A stretch of 64,000 nucleotides of DNA, from NCBI GenBank assembly GCA_009823395.1, contig CM020509.1, forward strand, positions 19,161,501 through 19,225,500, in the 5' to 3' direction. The stretch comes from Thamnaconus septentrionalis. Its lineage: Eukaryota > Chordata > Actinopteri > Tetraodontiformes > Monacanthidae. Shown piece by piece: positions 61,557 through 64,000 of this stretch. Position numbers and translations under genes: made by a program. The notes beneath the pieces were generated by a model, which worked only from the letters and a program-made list of their open reading frames with translations, did no database searches and was not told the origin of the DNA. Numbering within the stretch: the stretch's first letter is position 1; every line of letters starts with the position of its first letter.

Positions 61557-62331
61557 CAGTGCTGTTGGGATTACTCCATCAAAGTAATCCAACTACTGAT
61601 CACTGATTGCTACTTTAAAAAGTAATCTAATTACTTCTTTAACCACTTTGTTTCATAAGTAATCAATTACTTATTACTTAAGTTCAAAGAAGATAGAGTA
61701 ACAGCTGCTCAGTGCTTCGGAATGAACTTTATTAAATATTGCCTCTGTCCTCTTAACACGAGTGAATGTTTGCTCTCTGAGCGCAAACTGCACATTTCAC
61801 AGAACAAACTCGGGTACAACTCAAGGTGCCTTTTGCATATTATTCAAATAATTAGAAGCACAGTAGCTAAAAGGTCTCTACTGTGCAGAGCACTGCTGAC
61901 TTACCTGTAAACGTGGCTTTCGACAATTTATGAGGTTCGACGTGGATATTTTCGAAGTTGACAACGTCTTGTCTTCTGCACATAACGTACAGCGAACCAC
62001 AATATTCTTTGATTTAGACAAGATGAACTCAAAATAATGTTTGTGTTTCCAGCTATCAAACCGCATTCACTGTTTTTTTTTTGCCGCCGCCGCGTTTGTT
62101 TTGGTGCGTCTGCGACATTGTTGTTTTTGGTTGTTTTTCTAAATTTCAGACATTTTGTGGATAAGACGTTTTTTAGCTTGAATATAAAGTAATGGAATCG
62201 TTACTTGATAAAGTAATTATGAAATAATTACCAGTTTTGCCACAGCAATCCCATTACATGACTCCGTTTTTTTTAAAAAGACGTTAATTACAGTAGTGGA
62301 TTACTTAGCAATAGATTACTCGCCAACACTC
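61557..62331. mobile_element. non-autonomous hAT-like element (about 775 bp)
   Basis: The left end CAGTGCTGTTGGGATTACTC and the right end (reverse strand) AGTGTTGGCGAGTAATC follow the teleost hAT pattern CAGTGTTGGG...AGTAAT. Both ends are filled with AAGTAATCNNATTAC motifs, for example near 61621-61680 and 62190-62330. There is no transposase frame. A target duplication is not clear because both flanks are CT-rich. Confidence 0.62.
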
Positions 62332-63597
62332 CTCCCCCTCATCCTCTCTGAGTGAGTGGGTGACTCATTTTGCTTCTTCTGAGTTTTTTTTCTTTTTTTT
62401 CCTAACTCCAGTTTGCAAGCATCAATAAGTCGACCTCATGCAAGCAGATCTGGTGGAATATCCTCCACGGCAGCGAGGAGCCGCTGGGCCTGTTTTTCCT
62501 GCAGGGGAGAAGAGAAGAAAAAGAGGGAGTTTGGGTCGGCTGACTGACACGTCGGCTGTCATCAGAGGTGAAATCAACTATCTAGACTGTTGTTGAGCTC
62601 TGGGGTTAATGTGCTGCCTCCGAGCGTGATGGGGGTAGGGGGTCGTCAGGATGAGCTGCTATTAATATACAAGATTGAGTAATTAACATACCAAAATTCT
62701 ACAATAAAATCCCAAGTTTCTTCTAACTTTGCTTCTATTTATAGACCAAATTGTCCTGTTATGAACAAACACTCACTAAGTGCTTCCAGCACTTGCAGGT
62801 GGAATAGATGCTTACCAGTAAAACCACAGCAGTATGAATAAAACTTTGCAAATAATTTAGAAATAATCTATGCTCTAAATAGCACTTATACTCTATGCTA
62901 TTTCAGACATTGATTTTTTTTTCTTCAGTGCGCTATATATATTAGCTTTATATCAGCAACATTTATTGCACTGAAACATCCTCACGGAACACTGTTGCTA
63001 TTCTTACCAGCAGCAGCGGCAGCAGCATTTTTTTTTTCACTGTAAGCAGATCAATCTATGTCCATCCCATAATCTAAACGGAGTAATCAATACGCCGTTT
63101 AAACCCCCCGCCCTCTCCGTCGGCGTAATTGCTTTGTGCTGTACTACCAGGCTTAATCACTCAAGCGTAATTTTTCACTTTTACAACGCAGACTTTTAAT
63201 CAAAGAACTTTTTGAATGTTATATTTTTCATGTGCCGATATTAAAAAGGCATGAAGAGCCATTAATCCAGGAAATAGCCTTAAAATAAATAAAAAAAACT
63301 CTAAACAACCCTAAGATGAGCAGAGAGGTTGTCCGATCATCTAACAACCCACTCTGTTCTTAAAAAAAATAGATTAAAAAAAAATAAATCATGTGTATTA
63401 TGTATCAGTGTTCAGCTATTCACTGGCTGGTCTGCAGACAGTAGGTGGAGATGCTTGATGAATGCATCACGTCCACCAGGACGGGTGGGATCGCCCAGCT
63501 TCTTCTTTAAGATGAAGACGGCTGCTTGTTTTTCACAGATGTTTCTTTGCTACATTCAAACTTTTTTTTTTTGTCTCCATTTCCGTCGTAGAGCAGT

Positions 63598-63598
63598 A

Positions 63599-63630
<32 letters not shown>

Positions 63631-63631
63631 A
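63598..63631. repeat. (GAT)n microsatellite, 11 units
   Basis: Perfect ATG/GAT trinucleotide run; the poly-Met frame through it is an artefact. Confidence 0.94.
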
Positions 63632-63788
63632 TATGGACGATGACAGGGCTGTGTGTCAGAATGACAGTGATTTATTTGTAGGACAGAAGGAGGTGTGACC
63701 GTGCTGATCATCTTCGTCAGGGCGAGGAAATAAATAAAACAGACCTCGAGGCTTCTGTTTTAGAAATGTTTGGAAGGTTGTTTTTTCA

Positions 63789-63870
63789 GATGCCTGTCTG
63801 CCTGCCTGTCTGTCTGCCTGCCTGTCTGTCTCTATCTATCCATCCATCTATCTATCTATCTATCTATCCA
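63789..63870. repeat. compound (TGCC/TGTC)n(TATC)n microsatellite
   Basis: CTGCCTGTC units are followed by TCTATC and CCATC units. Confidence 0.92.
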
Positions 63871-64000
63871 TGGGTCTGTCTGTCAATCCGATCCTGGAGG
63901 AAGCTGCTGTGGCCTGACTCACCTCAGTCGGCTTGTGTGTATTCCAGTGGCGACTGCGATGAAACATCCATTTGAATTCACCAGGAATAAAAACCTTGTC

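Larger units (their letters stand above)
62332..64000. other. terminal region of the window
   Basis: No gene is recognised. It contains a (GAT)n tract (63598-63631), a TGCC/TGTC then (TATC)n tract (63789-63870) and short AT-rich repeats. Confidence 0.55.

Overview
The window is nuclear DNA of a vertebrate, almost certainly a ray-finned (teleost) fish. The evidence is split vertebrate-type exons with GT-AG borders, wide AT-rich introns, very many CA/TG, TA, CTG and tetranucleotide microsatellites, and dispersed repeats of teleost type (hAT and PIF/Harbinger remnants, a tRNA-derived SINE head, a LINE/SINE tail ending in GGATGGATGG, a (TTCTGA)n tail). There are no prokaryotic operons or CRISPR arrays.

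Two protein-coding genes can be supported. (1) pigg, + strand, 3735-40636: the last eight coding exons of GPI ethanolamine phosphate transferase 2. The eight exons join in one consistent frame (2,027 nt = 2 nt of a split codon + 674 codons + stop) and cover the multi-membrane-spanning C-terminal two thirds. The exons for the N-terminal catalytic domain lie upstream of base 1. (2) tmem271, - strand, 58703-57903: an intronless four-pass membrane protein in a GC-rich island. The two genes converge, with 17.3 kb between their stop codons. As I recall, PIGG and TMEM271 are also near neighbours on human 4p16.3, so this looks like conserved synteny.

Layout: 1-3734 intron; 3735-40636 pigg exons A-H with introns of 1.5 to 11.6 kb; 40637-57902 intergenic/3' flank with microsatellites, a nested SINE-like insertion, a SINE head and a 1.2-kb 21-bp minisatellite; 57903-58703 tmem271; about 58704-59260 its GC-rich upstream region; 59300-64000 further upstream DNA with a 0.78-kb hAT-like element. 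The two genes need not act together: PIGG works in GPI-anchor synthesis in the ER, while TMEM271 has no established function that I know of.

I found no convincing new multi-gene system. The most notable non-genic signals are: a large imperfect palindrome followed by a perfect 17-bp hairpin just upstream of pigg exon B; a complete 650-bp Harbinger-type element carrying a Myb/SANT-like fragment and flanked by TTA duplications; two degenerate hammerhead-ribozyme-like cores in repeat DNA; four tandem AGGTCA half-sites in DR1 spacing; and a minisatellite with a 295-bp higher-order unit that is open in several frames.
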